Source: Mollicutes bacterium
Lineage (GTDB): Bacteria; Bacillota_I; Bacilli_A; RF39; UBA660
Reading direction: 5' to 3'
DNA length: 20,877 bases
Assembly (NCBI GenBank): GCA_003566505.1
Contig: PXDA01000026.1
Span: 1-20,877 of the forward strand
The stretch's first letter is position 1. Each line of letters starts with the position of its first letter. Below the pieces are notes generated by a model, which did no database searches, was not told where the DNA came from, and saw only the letters and a list, made by a program, of their open reading frames with translations. The translations under genes and the position numbers were made by a program. Positions 7,132 to 13,820 of this stretch are shown here, piece by piece.

Positions 7132-7958
7132 TGAAACTGCTCCTCCAGCCCACCTCCTATGAACAAATGGTTGCCAATCAAGCCGCTGTTACGGGTTTTA
7201 TAGCAGGCATTGATGATTTAAGTGTCAATGTCTCTTTTATGTGTTCTGATGAAGAATTAAAAAAATTAATGACACAATTTGCTGATAAAGAATTTTTCAT
7301 TTGTTTAAATAAAAACTATCAAAATCATGATCTCCCTGTTTTAGAAAAACTTTTGTCAAAATTAAAAGTAACTGGTATTTTGTTTTATGATTTAGCAATA
7401 GTGCATTTAAATAACCAATTAAATTTGCAACATAATTTAATTTGGCATGCTGAACATTTTACTACTAGTTTTTATCCCTTTGCAGTATTAAATGATTATC
7501 AGGTAAAGGGCATGGTGCTTTCTTTAGATATGCATTATCAAGAAATGATAAAGATAAGTGAAGAAGTAAATGGTATAACAATGCTGCCTGTTTTTGGTTA
7601 TTATCCCATTTTTAATTCTATCCGCCATTTAGCTTCTAATTATTTTACTTATTTTAAACAACCAAAGGATATTAGTAATTTATCTTTGGCAGTTAATGAT
7701 GTGCGCTTACCAATCATTGAAGAAAAAAATAACACAACCATTTTGACATCTTTTTTAGTGGATGGCAGCGCTATTATTAAAAAATTAAATAAAATTGATT
7801 ATGGCATTGTTAATGGGTATCAGGTAGATAGTAAGTTTTTATCCGTGGTTTTCGAAAAATTAAAGAAGCAAGAATCATTAAAAGGGATGGCTGATAATTT
7901 ATCGGATGAAATATTTTATCAACAAACAACTTATCGCATAAAAGGTGATCGCAAATGA
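7131..7958 (+). CDS. trhP1: U32-like protein, TrhP1/YrrN type, without cysteine cluster
   Basis: 275-residue protein between trmR and the canonical U32 gene. It lacks the U32 cysteine signature and has only two scattered cysteines, yet shows the alternating strand/helix rhythm of a TIM-barrel protein (VTGILFYDLAIVHLNN, NLIWHAEHFTTSFYPFAVLN, MVLSLDM, ITMLPVFGYYPIF). Position and pairing match B. subtilis yrrN (trhP1), whose product works with TrhP2 in prephenate-dependent hydroxylation of tRNA U34. It is shorter than YrrN (about 309). TAATG overlap with trmR and ATGA overlap with trhP2 imply stoichiometric synthesis, consistent with a heteromeric partner. Assignment rests mainly on synteny. 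Confidence 0.7.
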   Translation: MKLLLQPTSYEQMVANQAAVTGFIAGIDDLSVNVSFMCSDEELKKLMTQFADKEFFICLNKNYQNHDLPVLEKLLSKLKVTGILFYDLAIVHLNNQLNLQHNLIWHAEHFTTSFYPFAVLNDYQVKGMVLSLDMHYQEMIKISEEVNGITMLPVFGYYPIFNSIRHLASNYFTYFKQPKDISNLSLAVNDVRLPIIEEKNNTTILTSFLVDGSAIIKKLNKIDYGIVNGYQVDSKFLSVVFEKLKKQESLKGMADNLSDEIFYQQTTYRIKGDRK

Positions 7959-9130
7959 AAAAACCAGAACTATTAGCACCAGCTGGTGATTATGAAAGAG
8001 CAAAATGGGCGTTTAGATATGGCGCTGATGCTGTTTATTTAGCAGGACCTAGTTTTGGTTTGCGTGCTAATGCACCTAATTTGACAATGTCAGAGATTAA
8101 AAAAATTGTGGCAGAAGCACACGCTATGGATAAAAAAGTATATATTACTGTCAATATTGTTCTTCACAATGAGGAAGCGGGAAAATTACATGATTATTTA
8201 AAAGAACTTGATATTTTACAAGTGGATGCCATTATTGTTAGTGATTTATACGCCTTGCAATTAGCAAAAAAACATACTAATTTAAAAGTTTTTGTTTCGA
8301 CGCAAGCATCAGTTATGAATTATACCGCTGCTTTGTTTTGGCAAAAATTGGGAGCTGATCGCATTATCTTAGCGCGTGAGTTAGCAAAAGATGATATTGC
8401 GCTTATTAAAGAAAAAACCAATATTGAATTAGAAACTTTTATTCATGGCGCGATGTGTACCGCTATTAGTGGTCGTTGTGTTCTTTCCAATTATTTAACT
8501 AATCGAGATGCTAATCGTGGTGGTTGTAGTCAAGTGTGTCGTTGGCAGTTTGGGCTATATCAGGGGGATGAAAAAATTAGTGATAATTTTGCTTTTGCGG
8601 TTAAAGATTTAATCATGGTTGATTATATTAAGGAATTAATGACATTAGAAATTGATTCGGTTAAAATCGAGGGGCGGATGCGCTCGATTTATTATCTTGC
8701 TGTTGTAATAGCAATTTATCGTCGTATTATTGATGGTTATTATGAGGATGATAATTATCAAATAACTAAAGAAGATTATTTGCGTTTGCAAAGGGTTGCT
8801 AATCGGCTTACTCAGGCGCAATTTTTTGCTAGTAAAGATCAAGTTGCTTATCATTATTATGATATGATGGAAAATTCCAATCAAGATTTTTTAGGGGTCG
8901 TTTTAGGTAAAAAGGATGGCTTAATTTATGTTGAGCAAAGAAATCGATTTCGAGTTAAAGATCAAGTTAGTATTTTTGGACCAGATAGGAAAGAACAAGT
9001 TTATACAATTCAAAAAATGTATGATGAAGATGGCAACGCGATAACGGTTGCTCCGCACCCACAACAAAAGGTTTATTTAGATATTAATGCCATTGTTCCG
9101 GTGCATAGTATTTTGCAAAAATTGATTTGA
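7955..9130 (+). CDS. trhP2: U32 family tRNA U34 hydroxylation protein (TrhP2/YrrO type)
   Basis: 391-residue member of peptidase family U32, a family that now includes RNA and quinone hydroxylation proteins. The N-terminal KPELLAPAGDYERAKWAFRYGADAVYLAG is the usual barrel start. The U32 signature ETFIHGAMCTAISGRCVLS is intact, and C168, C175, C191 and C195 give the four-cysteine set that binds an iron-sulphur cluster in characterised relatives. KIEGRMRS (~residues 237-244) is the conserved substrate-region motif. A C-terminal beta-barrel-like extension (~330-391) follows. The upstream AAAGGTGA and ATGA overlap define the start. In B. subtilis this gene is followed by udk, which is absent here. 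The stop codon lies inside the -35 box of greA. Confidence 0.87.
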   Translation: MKKPELLAPAGDYERAKWAFRYGADAVYLAGPSFGLRANAPNLTMSEIKKIVAEAHAMDKKVYITVNIVLHNEEAGKLHDYLKELDILQVDAIIVSDLYALQLAKKHTNLKVFVSTQASVMNYTAALFWQKLGADRIILARELAKDDIALIKEKTNIELETFIHGAMCTAISGRCVLSNYLTNRDANRGGCSQVCRWQFGLYQGDEKISDNFAFAVKDLIMVDYIKELMTLEIDSVKIEGRMRSIYYLAVVIAIYRRIIDGYYEDDNYQITKEDYLRLQRVANRLTQAQFFASKDQVAYHYYDMMENSNQDFLGVVLGKKDGLIYVEQRNRFRVKDQVSIFGPDRKEQVYTIQKMYDEDGNAITVAPHPQQKVYLDINAIVPVHSILQKLI

Positions 9131-9155
9131 CAAAAGCATAAACTTATAGTATTAT
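9127..9155 (+). promoter_or_regulatory. Promoter of greA
   Basis: Perfect TTGACA (9127-9132), 17-base spacer, TATTAT (9150-9155), no TGn. The TGA stop of trhP2 (9128-9130) is embedded in the -35 hexamer. Confidence 0.85.
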
Positions 9156-9199
9156 GTGGGAAGCCCAATTTGGCAACGCAAAAGAAGAGGTGAAAAGAA

Positions 9200-9673
9200 A
9201 TGACTTCGGAGAACAAATTTTTTCTAAGTGCAGAAGGTTTAGAAAAATTGAAAAATGAACTAGAATATTTAAAAATGACAAAGCGTCCAGAAGTTGTTAA
9301 TAACTTAAAGGAGGCTAAATCTTTGGGTGATTTAAGTGAAAATGCGGAATACGATTCGGCACGTGAAGAACAAGGCGCAATTGAAGGTCGTATTAAAGAA
9401 ATAGAAAATATTTTAGACAATTACACTTTAGTTGAAGAAAGTGATGGCAATAAAGTTAGTGTTGGTAGCAAAGTTCGCATTCTTTATGTCGATAATGAAG
9501 AAGAAGAAGTTTATACCGTCGTGGGCAAAACAGAGGCCAATCCCTTTGATAACAAAATTTCTAACGAATCCGATTTAGCAAAAGCAATTATTGGTGCTAA
9601 AGAAGGAAAAAAAGTTAAAGTAAATAGTTCATCCGGCAAGTATGAAGTGAAAGTACTAGAGATTATAAAATAA
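9200..9673 (+). CDS. greA: Transcription elongation factor GreA
   Basis: 157 residues, the standard length. GreA inserts into the RNA polymerase secondary channel and stimulates cleavage of backtracked RNA. The N-terminal coiled coil (1-75) carries the tip motif GDLSENAEYDSAREEQ with the two acidic residues needed for cleavage; the C-terminal FKBP-like domain begins with VGSKVRILYVDNEEEEVYTVVG and contains NPFDNKISNESDLAKAIIG. AAGAGGTGA at 9185-9193 precedes the ATG. It keeps its syntenic place downstream of the yrr operon but has a strong promoter of its own, so it can be expressed independently. Confidence 0.97.
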   Translation: MTSENKFFLSAEGLEKLKNELEYLKMTKRPEVVNNLKEAKSLGDLSENAEYDSAREEQGAIEGRIKEIENILDNYTLVEESDGNKVSVGSKVRILYVDNEEEEVYTVVGKTEANPFDNKISNESDLAKAIIGAKEGKKVKVNSSSGKYEVKVLEIIK

Positions 9674-9693
9674 CATAATATTATGTTATTTTT
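9667..9693 (+). terminator. AT-rich palindromic terminator of greA
   Basis: AAAATAACATAA / TTATGTTATTTT around a central TA, then T up to 9693. The TAA stop (9671-9673) is in the 5' arm. The stem is AT-rich, so strength is uncertain. Confidence 0.65.
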
Positions 9694-9709
9694 AAATTGT
9701 TTTCACGGG

Positions 9710-9738
9710 TGGACAAACAAAATTTAATATTATATACT
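9710..9738 (+). promoter_or_regulatory. Promoter of tig
   Basis: TGGACA (9710-9715), 17-base spacer, TATACT (9733-9738), without TGn extension. GAGGAGG follows just before the ATG at 9760. Confidence 0.7.
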
Positions 9739-9759
9739 AGGAAAAGATGAGGAGGAAAT

Positions 9760-11010
9760 ATGGAGAAAAAAAATATGAAAGAAGTCGATGTGCGCATCGA
9801 AGGAGAAGAATGGCAAGAAGCACTTGATAAGGCGTTTGAACAAGAAAATGCCAAAAAAACGATTGATGGGTTTCGTCAAGGAAAGGCACCAAAGGATGTT
9901 TATCTGAAAAAATATGGTATTGGTTCTTTATTAGGACCAGCGGCTGAATTAAAATTTGAAGATGCTTACCGTAAAATGATTGAAGAAAATAAAGATTTAG
10001 AAATCATCGCCCAACCACAAGGTAATGTTACTAAATTAGAAGAAAGCGGTGTCGAATATCGGTTTTCACTACCATTGCGTCCCGAAGTTAAATTAGGTGA
10101 ATATAAAAACTTAGGGGTTGAAAAACCAGAGGTTACCGTAACTGATGAAGAAGTTAAAGAAGAGTTAGAAAAATTAAAAAAACAGTACGCTGAATTAATT
10201 GTTAAAGAAGGAGCGGCTGAATTAGGTGACACGGTGGTCATGGATTTTGTTGGTACCAAAGATGGTGAAGAATTTGAAGGCGGCAAAGCAGAAGATTATT
10301 CACTAGAATTAGGTAGCAATACTTTTATTCCTGGTTTTGAAGAAAAGTTAGTTGGTGTCAAAGCTGGTGATGAAAAAGATGTTGAATTAGAATTTCCTCA
10401 GGAATATCCTAGGGAAGAATTAAAAGGTCAACCAGTTGTTTTTCATGTTAAAGTAAAAGAAGTAAAAGCAAAAAAAGAACCAGAATTAAATGAAGATTTC
10501 TTTAAAGATCTTGGTATGGAAGGCATTGATAGTGAAGAGGCTTTATTAAAACAACTTAAAGAGAATATTCAAGTGCGTAAAGAAAGCGAAAGTGAAAATG
10601 AATATTTAAATAAACTATTTGATGCAGCTATAGCTAATATGGAAGTTGAAATTCCAGAACAAATGGTGACTGATGAAGTTAATCGCATGTTGCAACATTA
10701 TTCGCAACAATTACAAATGCAAGGTATTAAATTAGAAGATTATTATAAAATGACTAATACCAAAGAAGAAGATTTACGACAAATGTTACAACCAGAAAGT
10801 GAAAAACGAGTTAAAACAAGATTGTTGTTAGAAGAAATCGTGAAAAAAGAAAATATTGAGACTACTGAAGAAGAAGCGCAAAAATTATTAGATGATTTAG
10901 CAGCGCAACACCAAACAGAAAAAGAAGAACTTCTAAAAATGTATGGTGGTATCGAGCCAGTTAAATATGAACTAAAAATGCGCAAAGCAATTGATATTAT
11001 AAAGGGATGA
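9760..11010 (+). CDS. tig: Trigger factor (ribosome-associated chaperone and PPIase)
   Basis: 416-residue chaperone that binds the exit tunnel at ribosomal protein L23 and shields nascent chains. The N-terminal domain has the ribosome-binding signature GFRQGKAP (~residues 38-45). The FKBP-type PPIase domain spans ~150-245 (GDTVVMDFVGTKDGEEFEGG, IPGFEEKLVGVKAGDEKDV). The C-terminal helical arms and cradle follow, rich in Lys, Glu and Gln. The start ATG at 9760 has AGGAGG four bases upstream; the ATG at 9775 is a weaker alternative. The N-terminal segment is a little shorter than in most trigger factors (about 430 residues). Monocistronic with its own promoter and terminator. Confidence 0.96.
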   Translation: MEKKNMKEVDVRIEGEEWQEALDKAFEQENAKKTIDGFRQGKAPKDVYLKKYGIGSLLGPAAELKFEDAYRKMIEENKDLEIIAQPQGNVTKLEESGVEYRFSLPLRPEVKLGEYKNLGVEKPEVTVTDEEVKEELEKLKKQYAELIVKEGAAELGDTVVMDFVGTKDGEEFEGGKAEDYSLELGSNTFIPGFEEKLVGVKAGDEKDVELEFPQEYPREELKGQPVVFHVKVKEVKAKKEPELNEDFFKDLGMEGIDSEEALLKQLKENIQVRKESESENEYLNKLFDAAIANMEVEIPEQMVTDEVNRMLQHYSQQLQMQGIKLEDYYKMTNTKEEDLRQMLQPESEKRVKTRLLLEEIVKKENIETTEEEAQKLLDDLAAQHQTEKEELLKMYGGIEPVKYELKMRKAIDIIKG

Positions 11011-11030
11011 TTATTCATCTCTTTTTTTTT
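11002..11030 (+). terminator. Intrinsic terminator of tig
   Basis: AAGGGATGA / TCATCTCTT (one G-U pair), loop TTAT, T run to 11030. The TGA stop of tig ends the 5' arm. Confidence 0.88.
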
Positions 11031-11051
11031 GTCAAGAAAATGTCCAAAGTT

Positions 11052-11084
11052 ATAGATAATTGTTGTTTCTTTCATAGATAATTG
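11052..11084 (+). repeat. Two direct copies of ATAGATAATTG, possible operator
   Basis: ATAGATAATTG occurs at 11052-11062 and 11074-11084, start-to-start distance 22 bases, i.e. about two helical turns. The second copy ends at the TG of the extended -10 of the next gene, the first abuts its -35 position. This placement suits a regulator binding one DNA face. Confidence 0.5.
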
Positions 11085-11091
11085 CTATAAT
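11063..11091 (+). promoter_or_regulatory. Promoter of the small exported-protein gene
   Basis: TTGTTT (11063-11068), 17-base spacer, TATAAT (11086-11091) preceded by TGC. The -35 lies between the two ATAGATAATTG repeats. AGGAGG at 11101-11106 serves the ATG at 11113. Confidence 0.7.
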
Positions 11092-11112
11092 GAGACAGTA
11101 AGGAGGTTAATT

Positions 11113-11625
11113 ATGGTTAATAAGAAATCACGAAATTGGTTAGTAGGGGGAGTAGTAGCATTAGTTGTTCTAATGGCAGTTGGTTATGCAGCATTAGCAC
11201 AAGAATTAGAGATTTTTGGTACTGCTAACATTGATGTTGAGTGGAACGTGGAATTTACGGATATTACTTTAGTTGATTCACATCAAATTGATGAGGTTCA
11301 CACACCAAGCCATACGGCAACAACTGCAACATTTGAAGTTGATTTATTAGCACCTTCAGCTTTTGCTGAATATGACGTTGAAGTATCAAATAATGGAACG
11401 ATTGATGCGAAAGTATCTTCAATTAACATTAATGAATCAACTGATATTGCTGATGTTGAATATACTGTAAGTGGTATTGCTGTCGATGATGAATTAGCAG
11501 TTGGCAATACACACGCTGTTACTGTTCGCGTTGATTGGGATGAAGAAGCAGAAGAACTTCCTGCTGAAATGCCCGTTTCTGAAACAATAACAGTTACTAT
11601 TTTATATGTTCAAGATACTGATTAG
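11113..11625 (+). CDS. Small exported protein with SipW-type signal region
   Basis: 170-residue exported protein. Residues 4-8 are basic, ~9-29 are a hydrophobic helix, and GYAALAQELEIFGTANI (24-40) is the transition region typical of SipW-dependent substrates (small residues, then xxGTAxx). The mature part (~40-170) is very acidic, cysteine-free and all-beta in pattern (TATFEVDLLAPSAFAEYDVEVSNNGTID, HAVTVRVDWDE, ETITVTILYVQ), suggesting one immunoglobulin-like or TasA-like sandwich. It has no TM at the C-terminus and no LPXTG. The same signal motif recurs in the next gene and an S26B signal peptidase is two genes on. Probable surface-displayed or matrix protein; the exact role is unknown. 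Strong ribosome binding site and own terminator suggest high expression. Confidence 0.72.
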   Translation: MVNKKSRNWLVGGVVALVVLMAVGYAALAQELEIFGTANIDVEWNVEFTDITLVDSHQIDEVHTPSHTATTATFEVDLLAPSAFAEYDVEVSNNGTIDAKVSSININESTDIADVEYTVSGIAVDDELAVGNTHAVTVRVDWDEEAEELPAEMPVSETITVTILYVQDTD

Positions 11626-11626
11626 T

Positions 11627-11658
11627 AAAAAAACAAGGAATTTCCTTGTTTTTTTTTT
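11627..11658 (+). terminator. Intrinsic terminator after the small exported protein
   Basis: AAACAAGG / CCTTGTTT stem (extended by A-T pairs) with loop AATTT, followed by ten T (11649-11658). It separates the abundant first product from the downstream three genes. Confidence 0.9.
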
Positions 11659-11738
11659 GCCATAATAATTTTGGATTATAATAAATGTAATAAATAATAG
11701 TTATAAAAAATATAAAATAAATGTCAAGTTGTAAATAG

Positions 11739-11761
11739 TAAAAGGTGTTAATCACCTTTTA
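11739..11761 (+). repeat. Inverted repeat at the -35 position, candidate operator
   Basis: Perfect 9-base arms TAAAAGGTG / CACCTTTTA around TTAAT. It ends 3 bases before the extended -10 of the next gene and occupies the place of the -35 box, for which there is no recognisable hexamer. No T run follows, so it is not a terminator. Confidence 0.6.
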
Positions 11762-11764
11762 TTA

Positions 11765-11773
11765 TGTTACAAT
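11765..11773 (+). promoter_or_regulatory. Extended -10 promoter of the CBM2-like / signal peptidase operon
   Basis: TGTTACAAT with no usable -35; the inverted repeat at 11739-11761 lies where the -35 would be, suggesting dependence on, or blocking by, a bound regulator. GGGGTGG (11783-11789) is the ribosome binding site for ATG 11795. Confidence 0.6.
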
Positions 11774-11794
11774 AAGAGAATAGGGGTGGTGTTT

Positions 11795-12631
11795 ATGCGG
11801 CGGCGGGTAAGAAAAAAGCGACAAAAAAAATTTCATAATTTTTGGTTATTAATTTTTTTAATAAGCTTTTTTATGTTTGGTCTTGGGTATGCTATGTTGT
11901 CACAGGAAATAGAAATGACAGGAACAGCGAACATTAATATTGCGGGAGAATCGGATTTGCAATTTGAATATAGTCTCACGACGTGGACACAAGGAAGTTG
12001 GATTTATTATCAATATAATATAACAGTTACGAATATTGGTAATGAAACGGTTGATTCCTGGGCTTTTAGTACTGGAGTTCCTGATGATTTGCGTAGTTTA
12101 AGTTGTTGGAACGGGATATGTACTCATGAAAATGAAACTTTACATGTGGAAAATGAATCGTGGAATGGCACTATTGAACCGGGGCAAAGTCAAACTAATA
12201 TTGGAGTGGAATTTCGCACGCAGGATGATAATTATGTGATTGATCCTGATCCAGAAGACCCGGAAGACCCGGAAGATCCAAGTGACCCAGAGTTGGCAGA
12301 AAACATTGTAGTGGAGGCGGTGTTAGATGAAGCATGGCAATCAGGAAATCGAAGATATGCTCAATATGATGTTTATGTCACTAATGAAAATGAGGTGGCA
12401 ATAAGTTGGTGGGAGTTTTATATGACTAAACCTAGCCAGGGGCAGGGTGGTGATATGGATAATATGTGGAATGCTAATTATGTTGATGAGGGTGGTTATT
12501 TTCATATCAGCAATGCTAGTTGGAACGGGACGATTGAAAGTGACGCTAGTGTTAATTTTGGTTTTATCATTTCGATGCATCAAAATGATTCATGGACACC
12601 TGCTTTTTCGGAAATTGAGGTTGGTGGTTAA
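11795..12631 (+). CDS. Exported protein with two CBM2-like carbohydrate-binding domains
   Basis: 278-residue surface protein. Start ATG 11795 is chosen because GGGGTGG covers the upstream in-frame GTG at 11786. Residues 2-15 are strongly basic, ~16-34 a hydrophobic helix, then GYAMLSQEIEMTGTANI, the motif shared with the preceding gene (12 of 17 identical). Two beta domains (~55-142 and ~170-265) share a pattern: an N-terminal W, YxxYNITVTNxGN / YAQYDVYVTNENE, a buried Trp after the turn, VENESWNGTIEPGQS / ISNASWNGTIESDAS, and a final GV/GF strand. This is the family 2 carbohydrate-binding module layout (cellulose or chitin binders). The linker at ~150-166 is built of Asp-Pro and Glu-Asp-Pro. 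C104 and C109 may form a disulphide. Ligand unproven. Confidence 0.7.
   Translation: MRRRVRKKRQKKFHNFWLLIFLISFFMFGLGYAMLSQEIEMTGTANINIAGESDLQFEYSLTTWTQGSWIYYQYNITVTNIGNETVDSWAFSTGVPDDLRSLSCWNGICTHENETLHVENESWNGTIEPGQSQTNIGVEFRTQDDNYVIDPDPEDPEDPEDPSDPELAENIVVEAVLDEAWQSGNRRYAQYDVYVTNENEVAISWWEFYMTKPSQGQGGDMDNMWNANYVDEGGYFHISNASWNGTIESDASVNFGFIISMHQNDSWTPAFSEIEVGG
12254..12280 (+). repeat. 9-base tandem repeat encoding the Glu-Asp-Pro linker
   Basis: Three units of GAAGACCCG (third: GAAGATCCA) encode three Glu-Asp-Pro triplets between the two CBM2-like domains. The in-frame repeat could change copy number without a frameshift. Confidence 0.8.
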
Positions 12632-12633
12632 GC

Positions 12634-13818
12634 ATGCGAAAAGTTGATATGAGATACAAAGTTTTATATGGTTTTTTAATTGTTTTAATTGGTATTGTAT
12701 TTTTTAATTTTTATTTTTTAGAACTAGCTCGATATTTTAACACGCTCCAGCCCTTTATCTGGCTTGGATTATTAATTTTAGCGTTACTTTTTACTATTAG
12801 AGAACGACAAAGAGTACGTGGTCGGGTTGAACGCATTCAATCAGTTTTTATCGTTGTTATGCTTGTTATGATCTTTTATTTTTTATCAGGCTTGTTAACT
12901 GGTTATGCTAATACACCTTATGATAATAGTTTTGTTGGTATTATGCGTAATTTATGGTTGCTAGTTTTTGTTGATGTTGCTAAGTTATATTACCGAGCTA
13001 CTATAATTCATTTTTCCAAAAAAAGAATGTCATATTATGTTTTGATTACTGTGTTGTTTATTTTAGTTGATACTGGTATTTATAGTTTTATTAATCAAGC
13101 AACTGATTCTGTTAAGTTTTTTGAAATGTTTTTCCAAGTTCTCCTGCCCATTATAATTAAAAATATAATAATAACATATTTGTTGGTAACTAGTGGTTTT
13201 TTAACAGCGGCGACTTATATTTTGCCACGCGCATTAATAAGTATTATGGTTCCCGTTTTTCCTAATTATGATTGGTTTTTAACTGCAACCAAAGAAATAG
13301 TTTTAGCAGTTCTTATTTATGCCGCGATTAATTACATTAATTATCGAAAAGTTTTACAAGTTTCTAGTCGCAAAATAAAAAGGCATAACACGATACCATT
13401 ATACCCCGTAATAGTTTTAATATTATTACTAACAGGTTTTATGGCGGGATTTTTTAAATATTCGCCGTTAGGGATTATGTCCAACTCTATGTACCCTAAT
13501 ATTCAACGTGGTGATGCTGTTATTACGGAAGATATTTCTTCCGAAAAAATGCATAAATTACAAAAAGATGATATAATTAAATTTATATATGATAATAACT
13601 ATATTGTTCATCGCATTGTTGAAGTAGTTGAAGATGATGGGGAAATATGGTTTGTTACAAAAGGGGATAATAATGATGCACCAGATGCTGATTTAGTGCA
13701 TACGAAACAAGTTGTTGGTGTAGTTGTTTTTCGGATTCCGATTATCGGTTATCCCTCTGTTTGGCTTAGTGAATATTTTACAAATTCGCAGGCAAATGTG
13801 GAAAGGGCAAGTGATTAA
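12634..13818 (+). CDS. SipW-like (S26B) signal peptidase with N-terminal polytopic domain
   Basis: 394 residues. The C-terminal part (~275-375) is an S26 signal peptidase of the SipW/archaeal/ER type: MSNSMYP places nucleophile S285 before Met-x-Pro, then QRGDAVI, IVHRI with H326 in the position of the Ser-His class (bacterial LepB has Lys), and TKGDNND with D345/D348. Residues ~10-270 are a separate membrane domain with about seven hydrophobic segments, the last (~255-275) leading into the catalytic domain. Classical SipW is under 200 residues, so the N-terminal part is a large addition. It follows the CBM2-like gene by two bases without a strong ribosome binding site (coupled). Likely job: removing the signal regions of the two upstream proteins. 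No symbol given because it is not SipW proper. Confidence 0.85.
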   Translation: MRKVDMRYKVLYGFLIVLIGIVFFNFYFLELARYFNTLQPFIWLGLLILALLFTIRERQRVRGRVERIQSVFIVVMLVMIFYFLSGLLTGYANTPYDNSFVGIMRNLWLLVFVDVAKLYYRATIIHFSKKRMSYYVLITVLFILVDTGIYSFINQATDSVKFFEMFFQVLLPIIIKNIIITYLLVTSGFLTAATYILPRALISIMVPVFPNYDWFLTATKEIVLAVLIYAAINYINYRKVLQVSSRKIKRHNTIPLYPVIVLILLLTGFMAGFFKYSPLGIMSNSMYPNIQRGDAVITEDISSEKMHKLQKDDIIKFIYDNNYIVHRIVEVVEDDGEIWFVTKGDNNDAPDADLVHTKQVVGVVVFRIPIIGYPSVWLSEYFTNSQANVERASD

Positions 13819-13820
13819 CA

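Noticed and set aside
9966..10286. 106-codon minus-strand frame inside tig
   Set aside because: Shadow of the PPIase coding region; Ser-rich translation caused by Glu and Lys codons read in reverse.
11739..11761. Terminator before the CBM2-like gene
   Set aside because: No T run follows the hairpin and a true terminator already lies at 11627-11658.
11786..11794. GTG start for the CBM2-like gene
   Set aside because: It lies inside GGGGTGG, which is the ribosome binding site of the ATG at 11795.
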